This document shows positions 53,896-62,554 of a DNA stretch of 64,000 nt, piece by piece. Position 1 is the first letter of the stretch. Each line of letters opens with the position of its first letter. The position numbers and the translations under genes were made by a program. Under the pieces are notes generated by a model that did not search any database, was not told the DNA's origin, and saw only the letters and a program-made list of their open reading frames with translations. The stretch spans positions 372,001-436,000 of the forward strand of contig NZ_JAKLTR010000001.1 of NCBI RefSeq assembly GCF_022012415.1, in the 5' to 3' direction. This DNA comes from Terrimonas ginsenosidimutans. Lineage in GTDB: Bacteria > Bacteroidota > Bacteroidia > Chitinophagales > Chitinophagaceae.

Positions 53896-54246
53896 TTATG
53901 GTTGGTTAAACGTCTTATCGTTCTTGTTTGCCAGAGCATTTACTCCGTTTGATAATTCGTTCCAGGTTTGTTCAAGTTCTTTGTAAAAAGTTTCGCCTTT
54001 TTCCGTCAGCGAAAAGTATTTGCGTGGCGGCCCTGAATTGCTTTCTACCCATCGGTAAGTGAGCATGTCGGCATTTTTCAGGCGGGTCAAAAGTGGATAG
54101 AGCGTACCCTCAAGGATCTGGAGATTTGCGGCCCGCATCTCCTCCACAATATCGCTGGGGTAGGCCTCACCCCGGCGAATAATGGAGAGAATACAAAACT
54201 CCAAAATACCTTTCCGCATCTGGCTCTGTGTGTTCTCTATATTCAT
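53896..54246 (-). CDS. PadR family transcriptional regulator
   Basis: A 116-residue winged-helix repressor with GILEFCILSIIRRGEAYPSDIVEEM, LQILEGTLYPLLTRLKNADMLTYRW, and PPRKYFSLTEKGETF as the recognition-helix and wing. It starts at 54246 and is directly followed by the pspC gene. Its promoter has a spaced palindrome overlapping the -33 element, so autorepression is likely. Confidence 0.92.
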   Translation of the reverse strand: MNIENTQSQMRKGILEFCILSIIRRGEAYPSDIVEEMRAANLQILEGTLYPLLTRLKNADMLTYRWVESNSGPPRKYFSLTEKGETFYKELEQTWNELSNGVNALANKNDKTFNQP

Positions 54247-54307
54247 AAACTCGATTTTGTGGAGAGGGCAAGGATAAGGTTCAGCGCCCTTTTCTCCGTT
54301 TGTAAAA

Positions 54308-54338
54308 CAAAGATAGGGTGATATTTGGTACTATGCAA
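54308..54338 (-). promoter_or_regulatory. padR-pspC promoter
   Basis: On the minus strand TATCTTTG (54308-54315) fits TAnnTTTG, and a TTG (54336-54338) lies exactly 20 nt upstream. This is one of the best promoter matches in the window. The distance to the ATG is 61 nt. Confidence 0.65.
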
Positions 54339-54350
54339 CACAAAGTACCA
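54326..54350. promoter_or_regulatory. Candidate PadR operator
   Basis: TGGTACT and AGTACCA (54326-54332 and 54344-54350) form a perfect 7-bp inverted repeat with an 11-nt spacer; further inner matches extend it. The TACT-N11-AGTA arrangement is close to known PadR sites, and it covers the -33 TTG. Confidence 0.6.
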
Positions 54351-54520
54351 GCTTTTTTAAAGTAATGTTTTATGACCAGTGCCTTACCGATCTCGCAACT
54401 ATTTGAAAATCACGTCGCTCGGGGTTTTCTGACAAAAGGCGATGTCATTTGAGATTGTACGGAAGGAGCTTTTCACCGGACGAACGGCAGATTTTGTCGG
54501 TAAATATTCCGGTATTTCAT

Positions 54521-54580
54521 AAAAAACACAACGCAGTGACTGGCCATTTTCTGCCCGTCGCTGCGTTGTGTTTTTTATTT
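54521..54580. terminator. Bidirectional terminator between padR and exbD regions
   Basis: A perfect 16-bp stem (54521-54536 with 54561-54576) flanked by A and T runs, GC-rich in the middle, with a loop of 24 nt that has further pairing. Confidence 0.8.
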
Positions 54581-54596
54581 AACAAGGCGAAATCCG

Positions 54597-55148
54597 TCAT
54601 TTCCGGGCGAGAAGAGCTGATTCTTCCTCGCCAGGAGAAACGATGACATACCTCTTAACTCCGTTGATCTGCGTTTCGTCCATCGCGTCAATTACCTGTT
54701 GATAATTAGCCTCTTTTCCTGGCTTTATCAGAAAAACCAGTCCGTCACGACCCTCCCCGGAGATTTTCTCTTTACCTAACCATGCCTGCCGCTCACGGAT
54801 AACTTTACCAATTCCGTCTTTTACAGAAAAGCTTGTTTCATAAACCTCACCGGCATCTTGCGCTTGTTCCCAATCACCGACATAATAATAAAGCTTCTCT
54901 CCTCCGATCAAAAGAGTCAGCGCAGTGGAATTGCAAATCTTGTTGACATGACCATCTGTTGTTTCCTTTGGCATGACCAGCTTTGTAACCGCCGGCTTAC
55001 TCATCTCGGTTGTCATCACAAAAAATGCGATCAACAAAAAACCAAGATCTACCATTGGAGTCATGTCTGTTCTTGCGGAATGCCTTTTCACGCGAGCTGC
55101 GCTGCGCGAACGGGAATTGTTAGTTGCTTGTTCGGTTATGTTTGCCAT
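54597..55148 (-). CDS. ExbD/TolR family biopolymer transport protein, orphan
   Basis: A 183-residue protein of the ExbD/TolR family. The N-terminal part has TDMTPMVDLGFLLIAFFVMTTEM with the conserved Asp in the single transmembrane helix, preceded by a basic cytoplasmic tail of about 25 residues. The periplasmic part contains LVFLIKPGKEANYQQVIDAMDE. ExbD, with ExbB, uses the proton gradient to power TonB. No exbB or tonB is nearby, so the partner is unknown. A bidirectional terminator is downstream. Confidence 0.88.
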   Translation of the reverse strand: MANITEQATNNSRSRSAARVKRHSARTDMTPMVDLGFLLIAFFVMTTEMSKPAVTKLVMPKETTDGHVNKICNSTALTLLIGGEKLYYYVGDWEQAQDAGEVYETSFSVKDGIGKVIRERQAWLGKEKISGEGRDGLVFLIKPGKEANYQQVIDAMDETQINGVKRYVIVSPGEEESALLARK

Positions 55149-55245
55149 AATGCAGGGTTTTCAGCATGAGACGCTTAGCATACCTAAATCCATAAACACT
55201 ATCGCCCGGCATTCTTCTTGCTTGCTAATTATAAACAGCTTATAC

Positions 55246-56067
55246 ATGAAAACAATCATCGTCCCCACCGATTTCTCACCCGTTGCGATCAATGCGACAA
55301 ACTATGCCATCGATATGGCTCTTGCGATCAACGCAAGCCTCATGCTTTTACATATATACCAGATCCCTGTAGCCATTACAGATACGCCACTGATCCTTGT
55401 CTCTGTTGAGGATCTAAAAGCCGATGCGGAAAAAAGACTTGATATTGCCCGTCAGGAACTGGAACGTGTTACGGGAGGGAAAATAAAGATCTATACAGAA
55501 GCCCGGCTGGGAAATGTAACGGACGAGTTAGAAGATCTTGGTTCAAAAACGCAGCCATATGCGATCATCATGGGTACCACAGGAAGCTCCGCTGTCGAAC
55601 GCGTAATTTTCGGAAGTAATACTTTAAATGTTATCAAACATGTTACCTGGCCGGTCATCTGCGTACCAACCGGCAAAGGTTATGGCAATGGCATCAAAAA
55701 AATTGGTCTTGCCTGTGATCTTCGTGAAGTTGCAGAAACAATTCCTGCGGAAGGCCTCAAAAAATTCGCGGCACAATTTGACGCCGAATTTCATATCCTG
55801 AACATTCATTTCGAAGAAACGCCGGAAGCGTCCTCCGAGCAATCATCTTTGCTTCAGGCGGCCCTTAGCGAATTGAACCCTCAATTTCATTTTATCAAAC
55901 ATAAAGACATAGAAGACGGTGTTCATGAGTTTGCAGAAAAAAATAATCTCGATCTCATCATCACCATTCCTAAAAAACATAAACTCCTGGAAGGTCTCTT
56001 TAAAAAAAGTTCCACGAAACAACTCATCTATCACTCTCATATTCCCGTAGTGACACTTCACAATTAG
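55246..56067 (+). CDS. Universal stress protein, two-domain
   Basis: A 273-residue cytoplasmic protein with two USP domains. The first begins MKTIIVPTDFSPVAINAT and has the nucleotide-binding GTTGSSAVERVIFGSN (G-x2-G-x9-G-S/N). The second, from about residue 148 (IKKIGLACDLREVAE), lacks a clear nucleotide motif and ends with SSTKQLIYHSHIPVVTL. Tandem forms are common in Bacteroidota and respond to stress. The start at 55246 was chosen because the longer frame overlaps exbD on the other strand. Confidence 0.9.
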   Translation: MKTIIVPTDFSPVAINATNYAIDMALAINASLMLLHIYQIPVAITDTPLILVSVEDLKADAEKRLDIARQELERVTGGKIKIYTEARLGNVTDELEDLGSKTQPYAIIMGTTGSSAVERVIFGSNTLNVIKHVTWPVICVPTGKGYGNGIKKIGLACDLREVAETIPAEGLKKFAAQFDAEFHILNIHFEETPEASSEQSSLLQAALSELNPQFHFIKHKDIEDGVHEFAEKNNLDLIITIPKKHKLLEGLFKKSSTKQLIYHSHIPVVTLHN

Positions 56068-56083
56068 TCTGCTGTCACACAAT

Positions 56084-56117
56084 AAAAAAAGGAGAATGTT
56101 TTTCATTCTCCTTTTTT
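56084..56117. terminator. Bidirectional terminator between USP and asnS
   Basis: GGAGAATG and CATTCTCC with flanking A and T runs (56084-56098 and 56104-56117) form a stem with a T5 loop between two convergent genes. Confidence 0.85.
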
Positions 56118-56134
56118 ACTTATTTCCCTTTAGC

Positions 56135-57595
56135 CTAGAATTCAGCAGAACCAGGAGTACGGGGAAACGCAATCACGTCTCTGATATTTGTCATACCTGT
56201 CACGAACAATACCATTCTCTCGAATCCAAGTCCAAACCCTGCATGCGGTACAGTTCCGAACCGCCTGGTATCAAGATACCACCAAAGTTCTTCCGCCGGA
56301 ATATGCATTTCACTCATTCTTTCGAGGAGGCGATCATATCGTTCTTCTCTTTGTGATCCACCAACGATCTCACCAATGCCGGGAGCAAGAATATCCATTG
56401 CCGCCACAGTAGGACCGCGGCCCAATTCCGGATTTGCATCATCATTCGAACGCATGTAAAACGCCTTGATGGCTGCCGGATAGTTCGTAACGATCACAGG
56501 CTTCTTAAAATGCTTCTCTACAAGATATCTTTCATGTTCACTCTGCATATCGATCCCCCACTTTACTTCGTATGCAAACTTCTTCTTTTTGTACGCTGGA
56601 GATTGTAAAAGAATATCGATCGCTTCTGTATAAGTAACACGCTCAAAGTCGTTGTTCATAACAAACTCCAGCTTTTCTATCAATCCCATTTCACTTCTCT
56701 TATCCTGCGGAAGTTGCTTTTCTTCTTCTGCAAGGCGCTGCGCAAGGAAATCAAGATCGTCCCTGTTATTTTCCATCGCATAACGGATCAGATACTTGAT
56801 AAATTCTTCAGCCAGGTTTGCGTTATCTTCAAGATCATTGAACGCCACCTCTGGTTCAATCATCCAGAACTCAGCAAGGTGACGGGCCGTATTCGAGTTC
56901 TCTGCACGGAATGTTGGCCCGAAAGTATAGATCTCACCAAATGCAGTAGCACCAAGTTCTCCTTCAAGCTGACCGCTTACGGTGAGATTGGTCGTTTTAC
57001 CAAAGAAGTCTTCTCTGAAGTTGATGGAGCCGTCATCATTTTTTGGCGGATTGTCTAATGGCAACGTTGATACCCGGAACATTTCACCAGCACCTTCTGC
57101 ATCACTTGCGGTAATGATGGGCGTATGCAGGTACACAAATCCTTTATCGTTAAAAAATTTATGAATAGCGAATGCGAGCGCGTGGCGAACGCGGAATACT
57201 GCTCCAAATGTATTTGTACGGAAGCGCAGATGCGCGATCTCTCTGAGATATTCCAGTGTTGGTTTATTCTTTAACTGCAACGGGTATTTCATCGGATCAC
57301 TATCTCCGAGTATTTCCAGGGTATCCGCAACAAGATCCATCTTCTGTCCTTTGCCCAATGAAGCGATCGCTTTACCGGTAACTTTCACAGAAGCGGATGA
57401 GGTGATTCTTTTGAGCGTTTCGTCATCCAACTTTCCGAGCTCAAGAACAACCTGCACATTATTATTTGTCGAACCGTCATTCACTGCCATAAACTGATTA
57501 TTCCGGAATGATCTTACCCATCCCATCACGGTTACTTCCTGGCCTGTTGGTTCCTGAACCAATAGGTCTTTGATCTTTGTGCGTTTGTTGAACAT
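56135..57595 (-). CDS. asnS: Asparaginyl-tRNA synthetase
   Basis: A 486-residue class IIb synthetase that charges tRNA-Asn. The N-terminal OB-fold anticodon domain has [20 protein letters not shown]. The catalytic domain has motif 2 in [21 protein letters not shown], the hallmark of AsnRS, and motif 3 in [19 protein letters not shown]. The start at 57595 ([12 protein letters not shown]) is supported by a -7 element 18 nt upstream. Length is normal for the bacterial enzyme. Confidence 0.97.
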   Translation of the reverse strand: MFNKRTKIKDLLVQEPTGQEVTVMGWVRSFRNNQFMAVNDGSTNNNVQVVLELGKLDDETLKRITSSASVKVTGKAIASLGKGQKMDLVADTLEILGDSDPMKYPLQLKNKPTLEYLREIAHLRFRTNTFGAVFRVRHALAFAIHKFFNDKGFVYLHTPIITASDAEGAGEMFRVSTLPLDNPPKNDDGSINFREDFFGKTTNLTVSGQLEGELGATAFGEIYTFGPTFRAENSNTARHLAEFWMIEPEVAFNDLEDNANLAEEFIKYLIRYAMENNRDDLDFLAQRLAEEEKQLPQDKRSEMGLIEKLEFVMNNDFERVTYTEAIDILLQSPAYKKKKFAYEVKWGIDMQSEHERYLVEKHFKKPVIVTNYPAAIKAFYMRSNDDANPELGRGPTVAAMDILAPGIGEIVGGSQREERYDRLLERMSEMHIPAEELWWYLDTRRFGTVPHAGFGLGFERMVLFVTGMTNIRDVIAFPRTPGSAEF

Positions 57596-57613
57596 AGTTT
57601 GATTTTCGGAGAG

Positions 57614-57621
57614 CAAAGATA
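57614..57621 (-). promoter_or_regulatory. Bacteroidota -7 element for asnS
   Basis: On the minus strand TATCTTTG fits TAnnTTTG and lies 18 nt before the asnS ATG. The TTG further upstream is more distant than normal. Confidence 0.5.
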
Positions 57622-57835
57622 AGGGCTTAATGCCCAGGGCATTTACACCCAAAGTCAAATTTTGGAATTTACGAAAAAGGCCGTATACTTGCAGCGGAAA
57701 GAAACGACTGGTTAGTTCATTACTCCCTTAGTTAGCTCATCACGTTTTGATCATTTCCATTCAACAAAAATTCAACCTTTTTTCATTTTTCAGATTCGTG
57801 ATCACGGTATACTGTGTTAACCTTCAACATTTTGT

Positions 57836-59461
57836 ATGTACGACATCCTGCAATTGAACGACATGCTCGTTCCTGAGTTGCTTGACATTGCTGAGCAACT
57901 GCGTATCCCCAACGCAAAAAAACTAGACAAACAAGAACTCGTTTACAAGATCCTCGATAGTCAAGCTATAGCCGGTTCTAAAGGCGGCACTCCTACTGAT
58001 GACAAAGGCAAACGTAAGCGTATTATTAAAACTTCCACTGGAATTACTACTGAAGAAGCGGTGGTTGAAGACAGCGGTGAAGACAAAAAATCCAACAATA
58101 AAAAACCCGCCCCTATGCCTAAAAAGGAAGAAAAGGCTCCCGCGAAAAGAGGCCGTAAAAAGCCAGAGGACAAAGAGGTTTCTGAACAACAGGAGCTGAT
58201 TTCCGAAGCCCAGCCAGAGTCGATCCAGGAAGAAGAGCAACAACCATCCATTCAGCCGGCAGAAGATCACCAGGTTGCAGAGTCTGCTCCCCAGCAGCCC
58301 GCTAAGGTTTATCCGCAAAGACGCGAACAGCATTTCAATATAGAGTTTGATGGAATCATTCTTTCAGAGGGTGTACTCGAAATGATGCCTGACGGATACG
58401 GATTCCTTCGCTCTTCTGACTACAACTATCTCTCCTCTCCAGATGACGTATATGTTTCTCCCTCGCAGATAAAATTATTCGGCCTTAAAACCGGAGATAC
58501 TGTTGCGGGAGCTGTCCGTCCTCCTAAAGAAGGTGAAAAATATTTTGCGCTGCTGAAGGTTGACGCTATCAACAATAAGAGCCCTGAAGAAGTAAGAGAC
58601 CGCGTTCCGTTTGATTATCTCACTCCGCTGTTCCCTTTCGAAAAGCTCAACCTGTTCACAGCTCCCAGCGATTATTCAACACGCATCATGGACCTCTTTA
58701 CCCCTATCGGTAAAGGTCAGCGTGGCCTGATCGTTGCACAGCCTAAAACCGGTAAAACGATGCTGCTCAAAGCCGTCGCAAACGCGATCGCTGCGAACCA
58801 CCCGGAATGCTACCTGATGGTCGTTCTGGTGGATGAGCGCCCTGAGGAAGTTACCGATATGGAAAGAAGTGTCAGAGCTGAAGTTATCGCATCTACATTC
58901 GATGAGCCTGCTGAAAAACACGTTAAGGTTTCAACGATAGCCCTGCAAAAAGCAAAACGCCTTGTAGAGTGCGGACATGACGTCGTGATCCTCCTTGATT
59001 CTATCACCCGCCTTGCTCGTGCACACAATACCGTTGCTCCGGCTTCTGGTAAAGTTCTTTCAGGTGGTGTGGAAGCAAATGCAATGCAAAAGCCAAAGCA
59101 GTTCTTTGGCGCAGCCCGTAAAATTGAAAACGGAGGCTCGCTTACCATCATCGCAACGGCCCTCGTAGATACAGGTAGCAAAATGGACGAGGTGATCTTC
59201 GAGGAATTCAAAGGTACCGGCAACATGGAGCTTCAGCTCGATCGCCGCCTGGCAAATAAACGCATCTATCCCGCAATTGACCTCACAGCGTCTTCTACCC
59301 GCCGTGATGACCTGTTGCTTGAAAAAGATGTACTACAACGAATGAACCTCCTTCGCGTTTTCCTTTCAGATATGAATACCGAAGAAGCTATGCGTGAGTT
59401 GCAAAACAGAATGAAAGGGACCAAAAACAATGAAGAGTTCCTTGCAAGCATGAACAGATAA
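57836..59461 (+). CDS. rho: Transcription termination factor Rho with large insertion
   Basis: A 541-residue ATP-dependent RNA helicase that ends transcription. The N-terminal domain ([21 protein letters not shown]) is followed by a charged, low-complexity insertion at about residues 48-165 that is rich in Lys, Glu, Gln and Pro. The RNA-binding cold-shock-like fold begins near [16 protein letters not shown], and the ATPase has P-loop AQPKTGKT at about 302, [10 protein letters not shown], and the later [12 protein letters not shown]. Insertions at this place are known in Bacteroidota Rho. A terminator follows. Essential gene in most bacteria. Confidence 0.95.
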   Translation: MYDILQLNDMLVPELLDIAEQLRIPNAKKLDKQELVYKILDSQAIAGSKGGTPTDDKGKRKRIIKTSTGITTEEAVVEDSGEDKKSNNKKPAPMPKKEEKAPAKRGRKKPEDKEVSEQQELISEAQPESIQEEEQQPSIQPAEDHQVAESAPQQPAKVYPQRREQHFNIEFDGIILSEGVLEMMPDGYGFLRSSDYNYLSSPDDVYVSPSQIKLFGLKTGDTVAGAVRPPKEGEKYFALLKVDAINNKSPEEVRDRVPFDYLTPLFPFEKLNLFTAPSDYSTRIMDLFTPIGKGQRGLIVAQPKTGKTMLLKAVANAIAANHPECYLMVVLVDERPEEVTDMERSVRAEVIASTFDEPAEKHVKVSTIALQKAKRLVECGHDVVILLDSITRLARAHNTVAPASGKVLSGGVEANAMQKPKQFFGAARKIENGGSLTIIATALVDTGSKMDEVIFEEFKGTGNMELQLDRRLANKRIYPAIDLTASSTRRDDLLLEKDVLQRMNLLRVFLSDMNTEEAMRELQNRMKGTKNNEEFLASMNR

Positions 59462-59483
59462 TCTATTCAAAATACCAGTACAG

Positions 59484-59513
59484 GCCCCGGATCCACAATC
59501 CGGGGCTTTTTTA
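59484..59513 (+). terminator. Terminator after rho
   Basis: GCCCCGGAT and ATCCGGGGC form a perfect 9-bp stem (59484-59492 with 59498-59506), 5-nt loop, then a T run. Confidence 0.9.
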
Positions 59514-59607
59514 TTGGCATTATTAATGCCGCTTCCAAACACGACCTTTCACAAGAAATGATCGTTTTCTACGTTGTAGACCTGCAAATCTTATATCTAT
59601 TGACAGT

Positions 59608-60699
59608 ATGAAAACTCTTCGGTATTTACTCTTATTTCTTTTGCTTCCTGCAGCCTCTCAGGCGCAACAGAGCCTTACAGGTCTGTGGACCGGAACATTG
59701 AGCAACGATAGCTCAACTGTAAGGAAAGACCAATCCTTTGAACTGGCATTAACCGAATACAGAGGGAAAGTGTATGGATACACCCGCACGGCCTTCGTCG
59801 TTCGGGACACTCTTTTTTATACCATAAAGCGGGTTAAAGGAATAGTAGCGGATGGTGTTTGTGAAGTAAAAGACGACGAAGTGATCTCCACCAATTTTCC
59901 GGGACGGCAGGATAAAGGCGTGAAGGTTTCCTACATATTCAGGCAACGCCTGGAAGATACCACCTGGCATCTTGACGGAAACTGGAAGACAAATAAGACC
60001 AAGACGTTTTATTCCATCTCGGGAGGCGTTGCCCTTCGTTCAGAAAAAAATCTTGACAACTCTAAGATCTTTCCGCATCTGCAGGAATTAGGAAAGTCTG
60101 ATGATGTCGCGTTTTACAGGGAAAGCAAAGAGACTAAGCCTTCCGTCGCAAAAAACAATCCTGAAAAAACGCCGTCACCCGCCAGGCTGGAAGAGAGTGT
60201 AAAGCCCCCTGTAAAAAAACAGGAGAAGGCCATAGCGAAAACAGAGAAAGCAGAAAACAAAATAAACAAGGATCTCTCCCGCACTGAATCAGCGCCGGCG
60301 AACGGGACAATACCACCGCCAACAGCACCAGCTCTTCCTGCTGCTTTTGTAAAAGAAAGAAAGAATAGCGTTCCCAAAGTTGTAACGTTCAAATCTGACA
60401 GCCTTGTTCTTGCCCTGTATGACAATGGCGAAGTGGACGGGGATACAGTCAGTCTGCTATTGAACGGTGAAGTTATCATCGCAAAACAAATGCTGAAAGC
60501 GTCGGCTCTTAAAAAAACGATCTATCTGCCTGCTGATCAGGAAGAAACAACGTTGTTGTTATATGCAGAAAATCTTGGTAAATTTCCTCCAAATACCGGT
60601 CTGCTTGTGATACACGACGGCGAAGAAACCTATCAACTCCATTTCAGCGCTGACCTTCAAACAAACGCATCGGTGATATTCCGGCGAAAGAAAAAGTAG
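59608..60699 (+). CDS. Secreted hypothetical protein with Lys/Pro-rich linker
   Basis: A 363-residue exported protein with a signal peptide (to about AASQAQ). The N-terminal 150 residues are beta-rich, with SLTGLWTGTLSNDSS and WHLDGNWKTNK. A low-complexity linker follows at about 170-250 (Lys, Glu, Pro and Ala), then a second beta domain with FKSDSLVLALYDNGEVDGDTVSLLLNGEVI, which resembles Bacteroidota extracellular beta-sandwich modules. Function unknown. Confidence 0.72.
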   Translation: MKTLRYLLLFLLLPAASQAQQSLTGLWTGTLSNDSSTVRKDQSFELALTEYRGKVYGYTRTAFVVRDTLFYTIKRVKGIVADGVCEVKDDEVISTNFPGRQDKGVKVSYIFRQRLEDTTWHLDGNWKTNKTKTFYSISGGVALRSEKNLDNSKIFPHLQELGKSDDVAFYRESKETKPSVAKNNPEKTPSPARLEESVKPPVKKQEKAIAKTEKAENKINKDLSRTESAPANGTIPPPTAPALPAAFVKERKNSVPKVVTFKSDSLVLALYDNGEVDGDTVSLLLNGEVIIAKQMLKASALKKTIYLPADQEETTLLLYAENLGKFPPNTGLLVIHDGEETYQLHFSADLQTNASVIFRRKKK

Positions 60700-60735
60700 A
60701 CCCCAATTTTTTAAAATATTCCATAACAATCCTGG

Positions 60736-60963
60736 TCAAAGCTTGTCGATTAATGCGGCAAGCTTTTTATCTTTTTCGGTAACCACATTGCCGGCATCAT
60801 GGGTGGATAACCAAACCTCAACGGTGTTGTAAACATTTTTCCACTCGGGATGATGATCCATTTTTTCCGCAGCCAGGGCCACCCTTGTCATAAATGAAAA
60901 AGCCTCTGAAAAGTCCTTAAACTGGAACTTTTGATAGAGCTTATTATTTTCTTCTTTCCACAT
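60736..60963 (-). CDS. phhB: 4a-hydroxytetrahydrobiopterin dehydratase (PCD/DCoH)
   Basis: A 75-residue pterin-4a-carbinolamine dehydratase. The signature [20 protein letters not shown] followed by [13 protein letters not shown] contains the catalytic His pair (HH at 37-38) and the second conserved His (in STHD). It lacks about 20 residues at the N-terminus compared with the longer bacterial forms, which is common in Bacteroidota. No phenylalanine hydroxylase gene is nearby; the enzyme may serve another pterin-dependent step. Confidence 0.9.
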   Translation of the reverse strand: MWKEENNKLYQKFQFKDFSEAFSFMTRVALAAEKMDHHPEWKNVYNTVEVWLSTHDAGNVVTEKDKKLAALIDKL

Positions 60964-61090
60964 AATACTTGTTTAGGGAAGAGCTGCAATTATTGGGCTA
61001 AAGAAGATCCGCGAACAATTTTCCACCATTTTCGCTGATTCCTGCGGAGGGCATTCTGTGTTTTCAGGTAATGATCATCAGGAAACACAA

Positions 61091-61540
61091 TTAAAAAACG
61101 AGGTGTTCTTTATTCTTTATTCTTTCGTTGGTAAGTTCAGCTACGAGTTGAACGCCGTTAAGAGATTTGACCTGTTGAATGAACTGCTGAAGATCGGGAT
61201 CCGAGACCCAGTCATCTTTCATTAACCACAGGAAATCGAGGTGTTTGAATTCCGGAAGAAGGTATTCCCCATCAAACTGATTTTTATAAACATAGTGAGC
61301 GAGAGAGCCCGTTGGCTCTTTGAATTCAAAAACAGAAAAGTAGTAATCGCGCTTTTTTTTATTCAGGCGGATCTCTATGTCGTTATTGATCCGGAAGTCC
61401 ATTCCCAGCATACTATTCAATTGCCAGCAAAACTGATAGTCTTTTACAGGCGCCATGATCCCAAGCAAACGCGTGTCTTCGAAAAACGCTTCCGCGAGGT
61501 CATGGTTATTGATCGCTAATTTCAGGCTTCTATCCGACAA
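61091..61540 (-). CDS. IPExxxVDY family protein
   Basis: A 149-residue cytoplasmic protein. The family name motif appears as LLPEFKHLDFLWLM (residues 93-106), and YQFCWQLNSMLGMDFRINNDIEI matches the conserved N-terminal region. The family is limited to Bacteroidota and has no assigned role. The start is uncertain: TTG at 61540 is the only start in frame near the N-terminus and there is no ATG close upstream. It is next to a repeat copy. Confidence 0.8.
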   Translation of the reverse strand: MSDRSLKLAINNHDLAEAFFEDTRLLGIMAPVKDYQFCWQLNSMLGMDFRINNDIEIRLNKKKRDYYFSVFEFKEPTGSLAHYVYKNQFDGEYLLPEFKHLDFLWLMKDDWVSDPDLQQFIQQVKSLNGVQLVAELTNERIKNKEHLVF

Positions 61541-61654
61541 TGTGATCTGTTTAAAGGATTGTACAATTGAATTTAACTAATAAATTTTGTACCAGGCTCA
61601 AAGATCATGAATAAAACCCAATCTTATTTTGCTGATCTTCTTTATTCTGCTGGA

Positions 61655-62145
61655 TTGTGATTTTATTATTTCTGTCCGTGAACCTCTTCGCTTTTTAATC
61701 GTATTCCTTACGTTATTTTCCCGGATTATTTTGTGTTTTCCCCTTGGCTTACCCTATCGCTATGAGCGATATTTACAAAGAGATATCTCAATTTAGTTGC
61801 CTCCGCTTACAGCGGATGGGAGGGTGGGTGCCCGTCGTAGGCGGAGGCATTATTTTATATTATTGGAAAATAAAAAACAGAGACGATGAGAAGATAAAAA
61901 GAAAGAAAAACAGGAAAATGAAGCTGCCTTAATAGCGGCAGGATGACATGCGAACATGAATGATCGTATTCAGTTAGCAAGTACTCTGTCAACGACGCCC
62001 GCTTCATCATCAGCACATGATCATGCGCTGATCTGAAAAGAAAGAAAACACTTTTTGACCCGGGCCGGGATTGGGAAGGTTGTGTTTAAATATTTGAGTG
62101 CGCAGTCAAACTGTGACCGGCAGCAATGACCGGTTAGGGGCGTTT
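61655..62145 (+). repeat. Interspersed repeat family copy (B)
   Basis: Like copy A at 34405: TTTCTGTCCGTG head, CGTTATTTTCCCGG, TTTTGTGTTTTCC, GAGCGATATTTACAAA, a hairpin TGCCTCCGC/GCGGAGGCA (61798-61806 with 61841-61849), then TTATTTTATATTATTGG, a purine-rich part with AAAAGAAAGAAAAAC, and a tail with CCCGGGCCGGGATTGGGAAGG, TTGAGTGCGCAGTCAAAC and ACCGGTTAGG. A 62-residue frame lies over it (61744-61932). Confidence 0.78.
61798..61849 (+). repeat. Conserved-position hairpin of repeat copy B
   Basis: TGCCTCCGC and GCGGAGGCA pair perfectly over 9 bp around a 34-nt loop. The hairpins of the other copies (34544-34601 and 29834-29884) have other sequences but similar places and pairing. Confidence 0.7.
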
Positions 62146-62554
62146 ATGGAAGCGCGAACTTTATAATTGTTCATCGCAGCGCACCCCGAGCCTGATTAGT
62201 ATTTCCGCATGCTAACGGCGCTCGAACTGCAACATCAGTTGCAAGATCAGTCCAACAAGCACTCACGGAATACAATGATCAAAAGCAGAAAATATTGTCA
62301 CTCTGCCTTTTGCCCTTCGTTCGTTACTTCCGGCAAGACCAGAAGAATGCAAAGAGATCTTCGCAGAGAAGACTGTTGATATTACATCAGGAATATCGCT
62401 CCAACGATATTTCACCCGCCATTTTACGGAAGATCCATCGCCTGATTCACAAAAATATTCTGCTGGTGCTTAACTCTGCCAGCGTGATTGCTGTCTGCAT
62501 AAAAACAAAAAGCCCGACAGTAAATACTATCGGGCTTTAAAACTTTTCTATCTA
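62146..62554. other. Non-coding stretch before the M28 gene
   Basis: About 410 bp between the repeat copy and the end of the minus-strand peptidase gene. Only the terminator at 62500-62540 was recognised; a frame at 62295-62540 runs across it and is not supported. Confidence 0.5.
62500..62540 (-). terminator. Terminator of the M28 peptidase gene
   Basis: A stem of 11 of 12 pairs (62509-62520 with 62527-62538; AAAGCCCGA on one side). On the minus strand it is followed by TTTTTGTTTTT and lies 15 nt after the stop. Confidence 0.85.

Noticed and set aside
54973-55245. Extended N-terminus for the universal stress protein
   Set aside because: It would overlap the start of exbD on the other strand; the USP domain begins at 55246.
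61744-61932. Plus-strand frame of 62 residues in repeat copy B
   Set aside because: The corresponding frame is broken in copy A and shifted in copy D, so a protein is unlikely; it is covered by the repeat entry.
62295-62540. Plus-strand frame of 81 residues
   Set aside because: It reads through the terminator of the M28 gene and has no motif or promoter.
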